Origin: Agaribacterium sp. ZY112
Lineage (GTDB): Bacteria; Pseudomonadota; Gammaproteobacteria; Pseudomonadales; Cellvibrionaceae
NCBI RefSeq assembly: GCF_041346925.1
Contig: NZ_CP166840.1
Location: 3,281,001-3,345,000, forward strand
DNA length: 64,000 nt
Direction: 5' to 3'
Each line of letters starts with the position of its first letter. The stretch's first letter is position 1. Shown here piece after piece: positions 44,652-54,781 of this stretch. Under the pieces are notes generated by a model, which saw only the letters and a list, made by a program, of their open reading frames with translations, had not been told where the DNA came from and searched no databases. A program made the translations under genes and the position numbers.

Positions 44652-47600
44652 TTATTCAGCAATTCGCTCCAGCAACTTCTGAGCCTCTGCTTTTTGCTCG
44701 TCGTTACCTTCGGATAAAATTTCTTCAACAATGTCTTTTGCACCAACCATATCACCCATGTCGATATAGGCTCCAGCTAAGTCTAGCTTCGTTGCAATTT
44801 CATCGCTGTCACTTAAGAAATCTAAGGCCTCATCTTCATCCTCTGACCCTTCGAGATCCGGCAATTCAAAATCAAGGTTTTCCTCATTAGAGCTCTCTAG
44901 ATCTACAGCCACAGGCTCTAGATCATCAGCTACTTCCGTTTCACCCAACTCTGTTAATTCAGGCTCCTCCTCTGCAACTGGTAAAGGTGACTCAGCATCA
45001 ATATCAAACGGCTCAACAGGCTCTGCGCTAGCCTCGACATCAAGTCCCTCTTCAAGATCAATCTCCGCCAAATCAGGAGCTTCATCCAACAAAGCGTCTA
45101 GCTCTTCCGGCTGTTCCAGATCCAAGCCCGCATCCAGCTCACCTTCAAGATCAGGCAGCTCACCCGCCAACTCATCAAGCTCTTGATCAAACTCGTCAAG
45201 ATCAAGCTCATCTAAGGCGCTATCTAAGGTCTCTATGGCTGGCTCTTCAGTATCAAGCTCAGCCTCAAGCTCAGATAAGGCATCCAGATCAGACTCTTCA
45301 CCCTGCAGGTCGACAGGTTCACTTGCAGGCTCGCCACTGCCAAGTTCTAAATCAAGCGCATCCAAGTCAGCTTCTAAGTCATCACTTAGGCTAGAACTCT
45401 CTTCGGCGATATTACCAAGTACAACGGTCTTATCATCAGCTACCTGCTCTGATTCAAGCGTATCTAACTCACTAAGGTCAAACTCCATGCTTTCATCAGG
45501 AACCTCTAGATCCCCCAAATCGAGATCAAAATCTTCCGCTAGCTCTTCATCTAGATCTGTGCTCTCAAGCTCACTATCGGCACTATTGTCCAGCACCTCA
45601 ACTTCATCAGTTTCAAGATCAAAGTCATTCAAATCTAATGACAGATCTTCAGCACCGGACTCTGTCTCGTTATCCAGCGCAGTATCTAAATCTAGATCCA
45701 AGTCCAAATCATCCAGATCAAACTCGGAGCCTTGTTCACTAGTATCGTCAGGACCTTCGATATCAAGTAATTCGTCCGCAGGCGATATATCCAACAAGGT
45801 ATCATCTTGATCCTGACCAATACTCAGATCAAAATCTAAAGCGGCACCGTCATCTTCTACCTCATCTGCCGATACAGACTCTAAACCTTCAACCCCTTCA
45901 CGCAACGCCTCTGCACGACTTATCAAACCCTCAGAAGCACCATTTTTACTAAGCTCTGCCAAATTAGGCACAAAGGCATCCGCATTATTTTGAGCCGCAT
46001 AGATCTCCAATAACTTCAGGCGAGCATCGTGGTGTGCAGGATCTTTATCGAGCGCTTTAAGCAGCATTTCTTCTGCTTGCTCATACTTACCGTAAGCAAT
46101 ATAGATATCCGATTCAGCAACCACATCTTCTGTTTCTGCTTCTGGCTGTTCGACCTCCTGCTCATCTTCTACAGGCTCAGGTTCAGTGATATCAAGCCCG
46201 TCTTCGGCTGACTCAAACTCTGGATCTACTTCGTCCTCAGCCTCATCAAATTCAAGATCAACATTAAAGTCATCATCAAAGTCGTCTTCAGCATCATCAA
46301 AGTCGTCTTTACCACGCTGACGAAGGAAAAACACAATTGCAGCAATAAGCGCAGCTATACCGGCAAGAATGTAAGCTATGTAGCCCATCAGCATATCAAC
46401 AATTGAGCTAGATTCTGCACTCGATGTGCTTACAACCGGTTTAGGTGTAGGCTTTTTACTAGGCGCAGCTTCTGCGACCTCTTCTTTAACTGGCTGAACC
46501 GCATCAAGACCTGATTCTTCTTCAGCTTCGACAGCCTCAGACACTGCCGCCTCAAGCTCAGCCCCATCAATTACTGGAGCCTCCAACTCAGCTGCTTGCT
46601 CTGCTTCGACTTCAGCTTCAAGCTCCTCGACCAGATCAGTTTGACGAGCATCTAAAGCCTCACCCACCTCTTCTTCCTGAGCCTGCTCTTCTGCACTAAG
46701 CTCCATTGCTCGAAGTGTTTCACTGCTAACCTTAATGAGCTTTTCAAGTGTTTCGATTTGTTCTTCTAAAGAATCAATTTTTCCACGAAGCTCTTGGTTT
46801 TCACCTTGAGCCATATCCAAAGCTTCTTTTGCGGCACTCAACTCTTGCTCAAGCGCAGCGCTGTCACTAGAGGATTCAGCCGATCCACTTAAACGCCCCG
46901 CTTCAACATCAAAACTATCATCGGGCGCACTGAGAGATAAGCGGCCAGTACCGGGCTCTTCACTTGAGCTTGAGCTTAATGAGCGGGTGCTCGCCTCTAA
47001 AGGTGCCGCTGTATCGCCACGCCAAGCTTGATTATGAGCTGCAACTTCTTGAACTGCACTAGAACGATTAACACCAACTATTTCGTCACGCTCAGGAATT
47101 CGGAGGATTTGCCCAGTTTTAAGAAGGTTAATGTTTCCATCGATAAAAGCTTGAGGGTTTGCCCTATGCAAAGCCATCATGGTTTGATGCACACTAACAC
47201 TGCTATCAGGTCGACTTGCTAAAGCAATTTCCCAAAGCGTATCACTGTTCTGAACTTTGTATTGGCCGCCCGCAATAGAAGGCTCGTAAGACTCTACTGG
47301 TGCCGCTGCTGTTGGCGCACCGTAATTAGAGCGAGGATTATATCGAGTAGTAGGTTCTTCTGCTTTTTCAGCAGTGACCTCTACAACCTGCGACTGAGCG
47401 TTCGAAATAATAGCTGGGCTTTGATCCGTATAAACAGGTAGATCTAAGAGCACCGTATATTCACGTAAAAGCTTGCCACTAGGCCAGCGTGCCTCGAGCA
47501 CAAAGTCCAAGAAAGGCTCACGCACAGGGCCATCAGTCACCAACTTAACAACTGGGCCACCCGGCGCATTTAAATCAACATCAAACTTAATGGCACTTAG

Positions 47601-47828
47601 ATGAAATGAGCGCTCTACCCCAAGGCGGTCATAATCAGCCTGAGAAGCAAGCTTAATGAGTACCTCTTCTTCAGCAAGTTTCCTCACTTCAAGTAGTTCA
47701 ATCTCAGCATCAAGTCTTTGATTTAGGTGAGATTTTAATGAAATGTCTCCCAAGCCCAATGCGTTAACACCAGCGGAACCAAGTACCGTAGCTGATGCCA
47801 ATATATAGGATGCAATTCGACGCCCCAT
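44652..47828 (-). CDS. fimV: FimV/HubP-family polar scaffold protein
   Basis: A 1058-residue inner-membrane protein organising the cell pole and type IV pilus/twitching motility in relatives. Order: signal segment ending NALGLG, an N-terminal periplasmic FimV domain (about 22-135), a LysM peptidoglycan-binding module (about 189-250, YKVQNSDTLWEIA), a coiled coil (about 318-375), one transmembrane helix (about 475-500), a very long cytoplasmic region dominated by Asp/Glu/Leu/Ser, a TPR-like segment (about 575-610), and the conserved C-terminal FimV motif KLDLAGAYIDMGD near 1010. AAGGAAG precedes the ATG. It ends at a strong terminator. Confidence 0.95.
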   Translation of the reverse strand: MGRRIASYILASATVLGSAGVNALGLGDISLKSHLNQRLDAEIELLEVRKLAEEEVLIKLASQADYDRLGVERSFHLSAIKFDVDLNAPGGPVVKLVTDGPVREPFLDFVLEARWPSGKLLREYTVLLDLPVYTDQSPAIISNAQSQVVEVTAEKAEEPTTRYNPRSNYGAPTAAAPVESYEPSIAGGQYKVQNSDTLWEIALASRPDSSVSVHQTMMALHRANPQAFIDGNINLLKTGQILRIPERDEIVGVNRSSAVQEVAAHNQAWRGDTAAPLEASTRSLSSSSSEEPGTGRLSLSAPDDSFDVEAGRLSGSAESSSDSAALEQELSAAKEALDMAQGENQELRGKIDSLEEQIETLEKLIKVSSETLRAMELSAEEQAQEEEVGEALDARQTDLVEELEAEVEAEQAAELEAPVIDGAELEAAVSEAVEAEEESGLDAVQPVKEEVAEAAPSKKPTPKPVVSTSSAESSSIVDMLMGYIAYILAGIAALIAAIVFFLRQRGKDDFDDAEDDFDDDFNVDLEFDEAEDEVDPEFESAEDGLDITEPEPVEDEQEVEQPEAETEDVVAESDIYIAYGKYEQAEEMLLKALDKDPAHHDARLKLLEIYAAQNNADAFVPNLAELSKNGASEGLISRAEALREGVEGLESVSADEVEDDGAALDFDLSIGQDQDDTLLDISPADELLDIEGPDDTSEQGSEFDLDDLDLDLDLDTALDNETESGAEDLSLDLNDFDLETDEVEVLDNSADSELESTDLDEELAEDFDLDLGDLEVPDESMEFDLSELDTLESEQVADDKTVVLGNIAEESSSLSDDLEADLDALDLELGSGEPASEPVDLQGEESDLDALSELEAELDTEEPAIETLDSALDELDLDEFDQELDELAGELPDLEGELDAGLDLEQPEELDALLDEAPDLAEIDLEEGLDVEASAEPVEPFDIDAESPLPVAEEEPELTELGETEVADDLEPVAVDLESSNEENLDFELPDLEGSEDEDEALDFLSDSDEIATKLDLAGAYIDMGDMVGAKDIVEEILSEGNDEQKAEAQKLLERIAE

Positions 47829-48243
47829 GTGGTCTTCCTTAATTGTATTAGAAGATTCTAGTTCGAACCGGTAGCGACCCGGTCTCTGTGCACAACTTAA
47901 ACAATTCAGCCAGCCTATCTAAAGGTTTTATTAGCATCTATTTAAGTCACGAATTCCCACTCGAGGCAAAACCTAGAATGATCCTTCACTATCGCACGTA
48001 AGTATTCAGGATAAATAGGCTTTTTTCAACTTTTAGACTTAGATGTCTCTATGTTTAGATCACAAACCATGGTGAATACATAGTATTTACAATATTAAAG
48101 CCAGAAAAAAGCGTGTTGCGAGCAAAACAGCAAGATGATTCACGCGCCAAGGTCGCCATAATCAGAAAAAGAGGAACCTTAGAGCAGAAATGAGAAGACC
48201 GGAAATAAGTAAGGTGCTAGGTTTATCAGGCAGGCACAAAGCT
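47829..48243. other. Long gene-free region before fimV
   Basis: No credible gene. It must hold the fimV promoter and leader. An ACCGG/CCGGT inverted repeat with a seven-base centre (47867-47883) lies about 40 bp before the fimV ATG. Nothing else was recognised. Confidence 0.5.
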
Positions 48244-48280
48244 AAAAAGAAAGGCCGCCCCAGCTAGAAACAAGGCAGCC
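48244..48280 (-). terminator. Rho-independent terminator after asd
   Basis: On the minus strand GGCTGCC and GGCGGCC form a 7-bp stem with one G-U pair and a 14-base loop, then TTTCTTTTT. It begins 18 bp after the asd stop and closes the leuCDB-asd run. Confidence 0.8.
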
Positions 48281-48298
48281 CAACAACCTAGATTAACA

Positions 48299-49405
48299 CT
48301 AGGCCTCTTTTAATATTCGCAACATACGACGCAAAGGCTCGGCAGCGCCCCACAGCAATTGATCACCGACGGAAAACGCCGTTAAGTACTCAGGCCCCAT
48401 ATTCAATTTGCGAATACGGCCTACTGGCACCGTTAAGGTTCCAGTCGTTGCGGTTGGCGTAAGCTGAGCAAGCGAGGTGTCACGGTCATTATCGAGCACC
48501 TTAACCCAGTCATTCGCCTGAGCCATGATCTCGTATACCTCATCAAGAGGTACGTCTTTGGTAAGCTTGATCGTAAATGCTTGACTGTGACAACGCATAG
48601 CGCCAATACGCACACACGTTCCGTCAACAGGAATAGGATTGCCATCCAAACCTAGTATCTTGTTGGTCTCAGCCTGAGCTTTCCACTCTTCTTTACTTTG
48701 GCCGTTATCGAGCTGCTTATCGATAAATGGCAACAAGCTGCCCGCTAACGGAGCGCCAAACGCATCCGTAGTCAGGTCACCGCGCATTTTCTCTGCAACC
48801 TTGCGGTCAATATCCAAGATAGCCGAGGCTGGATCAGCAAGCTCTGCTGCAACACAATCGCGCAGTTCGCCCATTTGCGTCAACAGCTCGCGCATATTTC
48901 TAGCGCCGGCGCCAGAAGCGGCTTGATAGGTCATTGAGCTAACCCACTCAACTAAACCTTTTTCAAATAAACCACCCAAAGCCATCAACATCAAGCTAAC
49001 CGTACAGTTACCGCCGATGTAGTTTTTAACACCCTTGTTTAGCCCATCGCGAATAACACTGTCATTCACAGGATCTAAAACGATGATGGCATCATCGGCC
49101 ATACGCAATGACGACGCAGCATCAATCCAATAGCCGTTCCAGCCAGCTTTACGCAAAGGCTCAAACACTTTAGATGTGTAATCTCCACCCTGACAACTAA
49201 CGATGGCATCAAGAGCACTTAGAGCCTCGATATCATAAGCATCTTTTAGTGCCGGTACGTCTTTACCGATGCTTGGGCCTTGCCCACCCACGTTGGATGT
49301 CGTGAAAAAGATAGGCTCGATATCAGAAAAGTCATTCTCTTCTAACATACGCCCCATCAACACGGAGCCAACCATGCCACGCCAACCTACAAATCCTACT
49401 TTCAT
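48299..49405 (-). CDS. asd: Aspartate-semialdehyde dehydrogenase Asd
   Basis: Asd reduces aspartyl phosphate to aspartate semialdehyde, feeding lysine/diaminopimelate, methionine and threonine synthesis. It has 368 residues. The NADP site is [15 protein letters not shown], the catalytic cysteine is C134 in [10 protein letters not shown], and the histidine region is [15 protein letters not shown]. The length and GWRGMVGS start place it with the gammaproteobacterial E. coli-type enzyme. It lies 62 bp after leuB and ends at a terminator. Confidence 0.97.
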   Translation of the reverse strand: MKVGFVGWRGMVGSVLMGRMLEENDFSDIEPIFFTTSNVGGQGPSIGKDVPALKDAYDIEALSALDAIVSCQGGDYTSKVFEPLRKAGWNGYWIDAASSLRMADDAIIVLDPVNDSVIRDGLNKGVKNYIGGNCTVSLMLMALGGLFEKGLVEWVSSMTYQAASGAGARNMRELLTQMGELRDCVAAELADPASAILDIDRKVAEKMRGDLTTDAFGAPLAGSLLPFIDKQLDNGQSKEEWKAQAETNKILGLDGNPIPVDGTCVRIGAMRCHSQAFTIKLTKDVPLDEVYEIMAQANDWVKVLDNDRDTSLAQLTPTATTGTLTVPVGRIRKLNMGPEYLTAFSVGDQLLWGAAEPLRRMLRILKEA

Positions 49406-49467
49406 ATTCTTCTCTCTAACTCAATAAAGGCCCAAATAGTTAGGCCTCAATATTCAATTCAATCTAT

Positions 49468-50544
49468 TTACACTAGGGCTGCCACAACGGCATCACCCAA
49501 TTCAGAGGTGCTTGCTTTTGTTAAACCGTCAGACCAGATATCTGGAGAGCGCAAGCCTTGATCCAGAACCTTGCCCACAGCCTCTTCAATCGCATCAGCA
49601 GCTTCAGATTCGTTCAGTGAATAGCGCAACATCATCGCAGCCGACAAAATAGTCGCTAAGGGGTTGGCAATTCCCTTACCCGCGATATCAGGCGCCGAAC
49701 CGTGAACCGGCTCGTATAAACCAAAACCGCCCTCAGTTAATGAAGCCGAAGGCAACATGCCAATGGAGCCCGTCAGCATCGCGGCGGTATCAGATAAGAT
49801 ATCGCCAAACATATTGCCGGTCACAATCACGTCAAACTGCTTCGGTTCGCGAACAAGCTGCATGGCCGCGTTATCAACGTACATATGGCTCAGCTCAACC
49901 TCTGGGTAATCCGCTGCCAAGCTCTGCATGACTTCGCGCCACAAGACCGTTGCTTCAAGCACATTAGCCTTATCAACACTGCATACTTTTTTGTTGCGCT
50001 TCATTGCCATTTCAAAAGCTGAACGACCAATACGCTCTACTTCGTGCTCGGCGTAAACATAGGTGTTATAACCTTGGCGCTCGCCATTTTCTAAACGACG
50101 AATACCGCGAGGCTCACCAAAATAAATACCACCTGTCAGCTCGCGAACAATCATGATGTCCAAACCCGCAACCAGCTCGCGCTTTAACGAAGAGGCATCG
50201 GCCAACTGAGGATACAAAATAGCTGGACGTAAATTGGCAAACAAACCAAGCTCGTAACGAATCTTCAACAAGCCTTTTTCTGGACGAATGCTTGGATCCA
50301 AGGTGTCCCACTTAGGGCCGCCAACAGAGCCCATTAATACAGCCTCAGCAGAGCGACACGCATCAAGCGTAGAGTTCGCTAAAGGCACACCGTGAACATC
50401 GATTGCAGCGCCGCCGATCAGCTCATTTTCAAATTTAAGTTTTAATTTAAACTTTTCATCAACCGCCCCAAGAACCTTGACTGCCTCGGCAACAATTTCA
50501 GGACCAATGCCATCACCGGGCAACAATACAATTTTTCTAGTCAA
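49468..50544 (-). CDS. leuB: 3-isopropylmalate dehydrogenase LeuB
   Basis: LeuB oxidatively decarboxylates 3-isopropylmalate in leucine synthesis. It has 358 residues: the [11 protein letters not shown] start, the substrate-binding [14 protein letters not shown] loop, VDKANVLE, the metal site [17 protein letters not shown], and [18 protein letters not shown] for NAD binding. It lies 19 bp after leuD. Confidence 0.98.
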   Translation of the reverse strand: MTRKIVLLPGDGIGPEIVAEAVKVLGAVDEKFKLKLKFENELIGGAAIDVHGVPLANSTLDACRSAEAVLMGSVGGPKWDTLDPSIRPEKGLLKIRYELGLFANLRPAILYPQLADASSLKRELVAGLDIMIVRELTGGIYFGEPRGIRRLENGERQGYNTYVYAEHEVERIGRSAFEMAMKRNKKVCSVDKANVLEATVLWREVMQSLAADYPEVELSHMYVDNAAMQLVREPKQFDVIVTGNMFGDILSDTAAMLTGSIGMLPSASLTEGGFGLYEPVHGSAPDIAGKGIANPLATILSAAMMLRYSLNESEAADAIEEAVGKVLDQGLRSPDIWSDGLTKASTSELGDAVVAALV

Positions 50545-50563
50545 AATTTAGTCTCCAACGAGG

Positions 50564-51208
50564 CTAGTTAATAGGAAAAAGCCAAGGCGCCTGTTCTTTG
50601 CGCTTTTGCTCGTAGGCCTGAATGGTATCGGCTTCTTTTAAAGTTAAACCAATGTCATCAAAGCCATTTAATAAGCAGTACTTACGGAATTCATCGACGT
50701 CAAAAGAAAAAGTCTCTCCCGAAGGTGTCACCACACACTGTTTTTCTAGATCAACAGTGAGTTCATAACCTTCGGTTTCATACATTTCTTCAAACAAGCG
50801 GTCGACAATCGCGTCTTCCAACACAATCGGCAACATACCGTTTTTAAAACAATTATTAAAAAAGATATCTGCAAAACTTGGCGCAATGATGCTGCGAATA
50901 CCAAATTCTTCAAGCGCCCAAGGTGCATGCTCACGACTGGAACCACAGCCAAAATTTTCGCGAGCCAATAATACACTTGCCCCCTGATAACGCGCGTGAT
51001 TCAGCGCAAAATCTGGATTCAATGGCCGAGCGCTGTTGTCTTTACCGGGTTCACCAACATCGAGGTAACGCAACTCATCAAAGGCATTCGGGCCAAAACC
51101 TGAACGCTTGATGCTCTTTAAAAACTGCTTGGGAATAATCAAGTCAGTATCCACGTTGGCCCTATCCATTGGCGCGGCAAGACCTGTGTGTACAGTAAAT
51201 TTATTCAT
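50564..51208 (-). CDS. leuD: 3-isopropylmalate dehydratase small subunit LeuD
   Basis: This is the small subunit of isopropylmalate isomerase, which pairs with LeuC. It has 214 residues with the swivel-domain motifs [14 protein letters not shown] and [18 protein letters not shown], then [17 protein letters not shown]. It lies nine bases after leuC. Confidence 0.98.
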   Translation of the reverse strand: MNKFTVHTGLAAPMDRANVDTDLIIPKQFLKSIKRSGFGPNAFDELRYLDVGEPGKDNSARPLNPDFALNHARYQGASVLLARENFGCGSSREHAPWALEEFGIRSIIAPSFADIFFNNCFKNGMLPIVLEDAIVDRLFEEMYETEGYELTVDLEKQCVVTPSGETFSFDVDEFRKYCLLNGFDDIGLTLKEADTIQAYEQKRKEQAPWLFPIN

Positions 51209-51217
51209 TGTCGCCCC

Positions 51218-52636
51218 TTAAAAGTCACGCACATCAACAAAATGACCCGCTATCGCTGCAGCGGCCGCCATTGCCGGACTCACCAAATGAGTACGACCAC
51301 CATAACCCTGACGTCCTTCAAAATTGCGATTTGAAGTCGAAGCGCAGTGCTCACCGTCTTCTAAGCGGTCGGCATTCATAGCTAAACACATAGAACAACC
51401 AGGCTCACGCCACTCAAGACCCGCTTCAGTAAAAATGGTATGCAAGCCTTCCGCTTCCGCTTGTTCTTTCACTGCACCTGAACCAGGAACAACAATCGCT
51501 TCCTTAACAGACGTGGCTTTTTGCTTACCTTTAACAACGGCCGCCGCCGCACGCATGTCTTCAATACGCGAGTTGGTACACGAACCAATAAAAACACGAT
51601 CCACATGAATATCCGTGATTGCTTGCCCAGCAGAAAGCCCCATGTACTCAAGTGCGCGCTCAATACCGCGCTTCTTAACATCATCTTCAGCATCAGCGGG
51701 TTTTGGCACAGAACCTGTGATCGGAGCAACCATTTCCGGTGATGTCCCCCAACTAACTTGAGGCACAATATCGGCACCGTTGAGCTCAACAACCTTGTCG
51801 AATACGGCATCAGCATCGCTATAAAGCTCTCTCCAAGCAGCCTCAGCGGCTTCTTGTTGATCGGCATTAGGCGCCAAATAACGGCCGCGAACGTATTCAA
51901 TCGTTGTCTCATCAACAGCAACCATGCCTGCGCGTGCGCCGCCTTCAATCGCCATATTGCAGACAGTAAGGCGCCCTTCCATGCTCATCGCACGAAAAAC
52001 ATCACCACCAAATTCAATCGCATAACCGGTACCGCCAGCCGTGCCAATTTTGCCAATAATCGCCAAGACCACATCTTTGGCCGTGACGCCAGCGGCGAGC
52101 TCACCATCCACACGCACAAGCATGTTTTTCATTTTCTTGGCAACCAAACACTGGGTCGCCAAAACGTGCTCAACCTCACTGGTACCAATACCAAAAGCCA
52201 AGGCACCCACGGCACCATTGGTGGATGTATGAGAGTCACCACAAACGATGGTCATACCCGGTAAACACGCGCCCGTCTCAGGACCAACAACATGCACAAT
52301 ACCTTGGCGCTTATCATTGATTTTAAACTCGGTAATGCCTAGCTCTTCGCAATTGTCATCCAAGGTTTTAACTTGAATACGCGAAATTGGATCCTCAATC
52401 CCCTCAACACCACTTTCACGCTCTTTCGATGTGGTCGGAACGTTGTGATCCGGTGTGGCCACAACTGACCCGGTGCGCCACGGTTTGCGAGCTGCAAGGC
52501 GCAAACCTTCAAAGGCCTGCGGAGAGGTCACTTCATGAACAAGGTGTCTATCGATGTAAATCAGCGACGATCCGTCATCGCGCTGCTTCACAACATGGGC
52601 ATCCCATAATTTGTCGTATAGCGTTTTTGCTGCCAT
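51218..52636 (-). CDS. leuC: 3-isopropylmalate dehydratase large subunit LeuC
   Basis: This is the aconitase-fold large subunit carrying the 4Fe-4S cluster. It has 472 residues: [16 protein letters not shown] near the start, [26 protein letters not shown], the cluster ligands in [12 protein letters not shown] and [11 protein letters not shown], and [11 protein letters not shown] chose the ATG at 52636; a GTG directly before it is less likely. It heads leuCDB-asd and diverges from a LysR regulator. Confidence 0.98.
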   Translation of the reverse strand: MAAKTLYDKLWDAHVVKQRDDGSSLIYIDRHLVHEVTSPQAFEGLRLAARKPWRTGSVVATPDHNVPTTSKERESGVEGIEDPISRIQVKTLDDNCEELGITEFKINDKRQGIVHVVGPETGACLPGMTIVCGDSHTSTNGAVGALAFGIGTSEVEHVLATQCLVAKKMKNMLVRVDGELAAGVTAKDVVLAIIGKIGTAGGTGYAIEFGGDVFRAMSMEGRLTVCNMAIEGGARAGMVAVDETTIEYVRGRYLAPNADQQEAAEAAWRELYSDADAVFDKVVELNGADIVPQVSWGTSPEMVAPITGSVPKPADAEDDVKKRGIERALEYMGLSAGQAITDIHVDRVFIGSCTNSRIEDMRAAAAVVKGKQKATSVKEAIVVPGSGAVKEQAEAEGLHTIFTEAGLEWREPGCSMCLAMNADRLEDGEHCASTSNRNFEGRQGYGGRTHLVSPAMAAAAAIAGHFVDVRDF

Positions 52637-52745
52637 CACTCTAACTCTTGACGATTAATATAAGCCCCAATAAAGAAGCATTGTTTATGGGCTAATTCTA
52701 CCTCTAGGCAGGAATAACTCAAATTCATTATTTTCATGTTTTGCA

Positions 52746-52765
52746 TTACCCAAAGTTATAGGTAA
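52746..52765. promoter_or_regulatory. Candidate LysR-type operator between leuC and its divergent regulator
   Basis: TTACC and GGTAA form an interrupted palindrome with a 10-base centre; the flanking ATTACC/GGTAACAAT extends the partial symmetry. It lies about 110-130 bp before leuC and 80-100 bp before the lysR start, where a LysR regulator would bind. Confidence 0.45.
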
Positions 52766-52845
52766 CAATAGGCAAACGGCTTACACGAACGTTACAAAAA
52801 TTAGAAAGCCCAATAATACAAGCCAATAAGGTAAATAGAGGCTTT

Positions 52846-53715
52846 ATGGACACAGACTCGCTATCCGCTTTTGTTGCTGTTGCTCACAGCAAGTCCTTCT
52901 CGCTTGCCGCACAACAACTCTTTCTCACCCAACCAGCTATTAGTAAGCGAATCGCTCGCCTAGAGGAGCAACTTAACCACCGCTTATTTGATCGCCTTGG
53001 GCGAGACTTACATTTAACCGATGCTGGCCGACTCTTATTACCAAGAGCAGAAGCCATCTTGCTTGAACTAAGGGAAACCGAGCGCAGTGTAAAAGAGCTT
53101 AGTGGGGAGATAGTAGGCAGCTTAAAAATAGCCACCAGTCACCATGTGGGACTGCACCACCTCCCACCCATTTTGCGTGACTTTTCAGCCAAGCACGGCA
53201 ACGTAAACTTACAATTTGAATTTCTAGATTCCGAGCGCGCCCACGAGAAAATCATCAACGGTGAATGTGAATTTGCCATTGTTACCCTCCCCCCAAAAAT
53301 CGCGCCACCATTAAAAGGCATAAAGCTCTGGGATGACCCTCTCAAAGTCGTTGTAGGCAGCCAACACACACTCGCAGACAAGCAAGCTGTCGAACTTCAA
53401 GAGTTAAGTAATGAAGCCGCTATCTTACCCGACCTAAGCACCTACACCGGACGGCTCATTAAAGAAGTCTTTGAACAACGACAACTTGACATCAAAATCA
53501 ATATGGCAACAAATTACTTAGAAACGATCAAAATGATGGTGAGTGTCGGCCTAGGCTGGAGCTTATTACCAGCAACAATGATTGATGAACAACTACATGC
53601 GCTGGAGCTCAATGAACTGACAATAAGCAGAGAACTCGGACTGGTAATGCACAATAAGCGCAGCCTAAGTAATGCAGGTCGAGCTTTTTATGAAACGGTT
53701 TTACGCCTGCAATAA
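52846..53715 (+). CDS. LysR-family transcriptional regulator, probable leu regulator
   Basis: A 289-residue LysR-type regulator. The N-terminal helix-turn-helix (about 1-62) reads LSAFVAVAHSKSFSLAAQQL then TQPAISKRIARLEE; the ligand-binding domain of two periplasmic-binding-protein-like lobes follows (about 90-289, with SVGLGWSLLPATM). It diverges from leuC across about 206 bp, so control of leuCDB is likely, perhaps with isopropylmalate as signal (inference). Its stop abuts the stop of the next, convergent gene without a spacer. Confidence 0.92.
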   Translation: MDTDSLSAFVAVAHSKSFSLAAQQLFLTQPAISKRIARLEEQLNHRLFDRLGRDLHLTDAGRLLLPRAEAILLELRETERSVKELSGEIVGSLKIATSHHVGLHHLPPILRDFSAKHGNVNLQFEFLDSERAHEKIINGECEFAIVTLPPKIAPPLKGIKLWDDPLKVVVGSQHTLADKQAVELQELSNEAAILPDLSTYTGRLIKEVFEQRQLDIKINMATNYLETIKMMVSVGLGWSLLPATMIDEQLHALELNELTISRELGLVMHNKRSLSNAGRAFYETVLRLQ

Positions 53716-54669
53716 TTAGCTAGGTAGATCTGCATTGAGTATATCCATAAGCAACTGATCTGGTTTAAAAGCCTGAGCCTCACTCGCTGCCTGATAAGAC
53801 ATTTCCGGCTTATCTGCCATGCTGGCTAACACACTTGCACGGTATAGACGTGCCGCCGTCAAATCCTGATAGCGAACCAAAGCCTTGCCCTCAGCACCGA
53901 GGCCTATTAATACTTGAGTTAACTGAGCACTATTTCTCGCAGACAGGCTCCATGCTTTAGCAGCACTTTCCCAATCTTTTTGCCCCTCATAACTAAACGC
54001 CGTATATTCGTATAACTGGCCAACATAGAGGTAAAGTCGAACAAGCATTTTTTGCTCAGCACCAAATTCAGAAAGCTCTGTTGTTTTAGCAGTTTCCGCC
54101 TCTAACCCTAACAACTTATCGCTCCAGTAAGCCGCAAGTTCGCTATTACCCTCGGCATAATCATCCCAGGCAGACACGATACGACGCTGTTTTTGTTTGT
54201 CCTGCCAAACCTGAATCACTGAGTTTTGCTTATCAAATAAAGAACGGGCATTTTTTTGAGATATCTTAAGGATATTAATTGCCTTCGAAGCATTGCCCTT
54301 TTGAGCTTCCGAAACAACAAAATCGGCATCGTGGCGAAGCGACCAAAGCTCTGCTTCAATTTGTTTATTATCAGTCTTAATTGATTGTGAGGGTGAATAG
54401 TAAGGCTTGCGCTTGGTAGAAACCGCCACCGGCTTGGCATCCAGACCATGCACAGTGCACCAACCAACAAGCCCCACTGAATCATCAGAGCAACTTTTTT
54501 TAAGCCGGCTTTCATTTAATTTACATGCTGCCTCGAATGCAGCGGAAGGTAATGAAGAGCAATCACAGTCAATTTGAGCACATTGTTCAGCAATACTTAG
54601 GGAGGAAAGTGCGCCAATGCAAATACCAGCAAACATCAATCCTAGACGTCGAACACTTACATATCGCAT
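53716..54669 (-). CDS. Cysteine-rich exported helical-repeat protein of unknown function
   Basis: A 317-residue protein I cannot assign. It has a Sec signal (about 1-27, ending SIA), then a cysteine cluster in the first 50 mature residues (EQCAQIDCDCSSLPS, AACKL, KKSC, GWC), as if forming a small disulfide knot. A helical region (about 100-300) follows, with TPR-like character around QLYEYTAFSYEGQKDWESAAKAW. It is probably periplasmic. It lies 112 bp after the MFS gene on the same strand and its stop abuts that of the LysR regulator. Confidence 0.75.
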   Translation of the reverse strand: MRYVSVRRLGLMFAGICIGALSSLSIAEQCAQIDCDCSSLPSAAFEAACKLNESRLKKSCSDDSVGLVGWCTVHGLDAKPVAVSTKRKPYYSPSQSIKTDNKQIEAELWSLRHDADFVVSEAQKGNASKAINILKISQKNARSLFDKQNSVIQVWQDKQKQRRIVSAWDDYAEGNSELAAYWSDKLLGLEAETAKTTELSEFGAEQKMLVRLYLYVGQLYEYTAFSYEGQKDWESAAKAWSLSARNSAQLTQVLIGLGAEGKALVRYQDLTAARLYRASVLASMADKPEMSYQAASEAQAFKPDQLLMDILNADLPS

Positions 54670-54781
54670 GAGTTTAACCCCGCAATGAATTGTATATTAT
54701 TTTTATTTGTCTAGTTTTGATTCTAAAGCATGAGAACCATCATGCAAGCATTGTTTAAAAATCAACACTAATTCACATAAT

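Noticed and set aside
45235..45810. A 191-codon serine-rich open frame on the plus strand inside fimV
   Set aside because: It is the complement of the Asp/Glu/Leu-rich fimV coding sequence; acidic GAx-rich codons read as serine-rich in antisense. No ribosome-binding site or family match.
51469..52264. Overlapping antisense and alternate-frame open frames inside leuC
   Set aside because: leuC is complete and strongly conserved in its own frame; the others have no motifs and odd composition.
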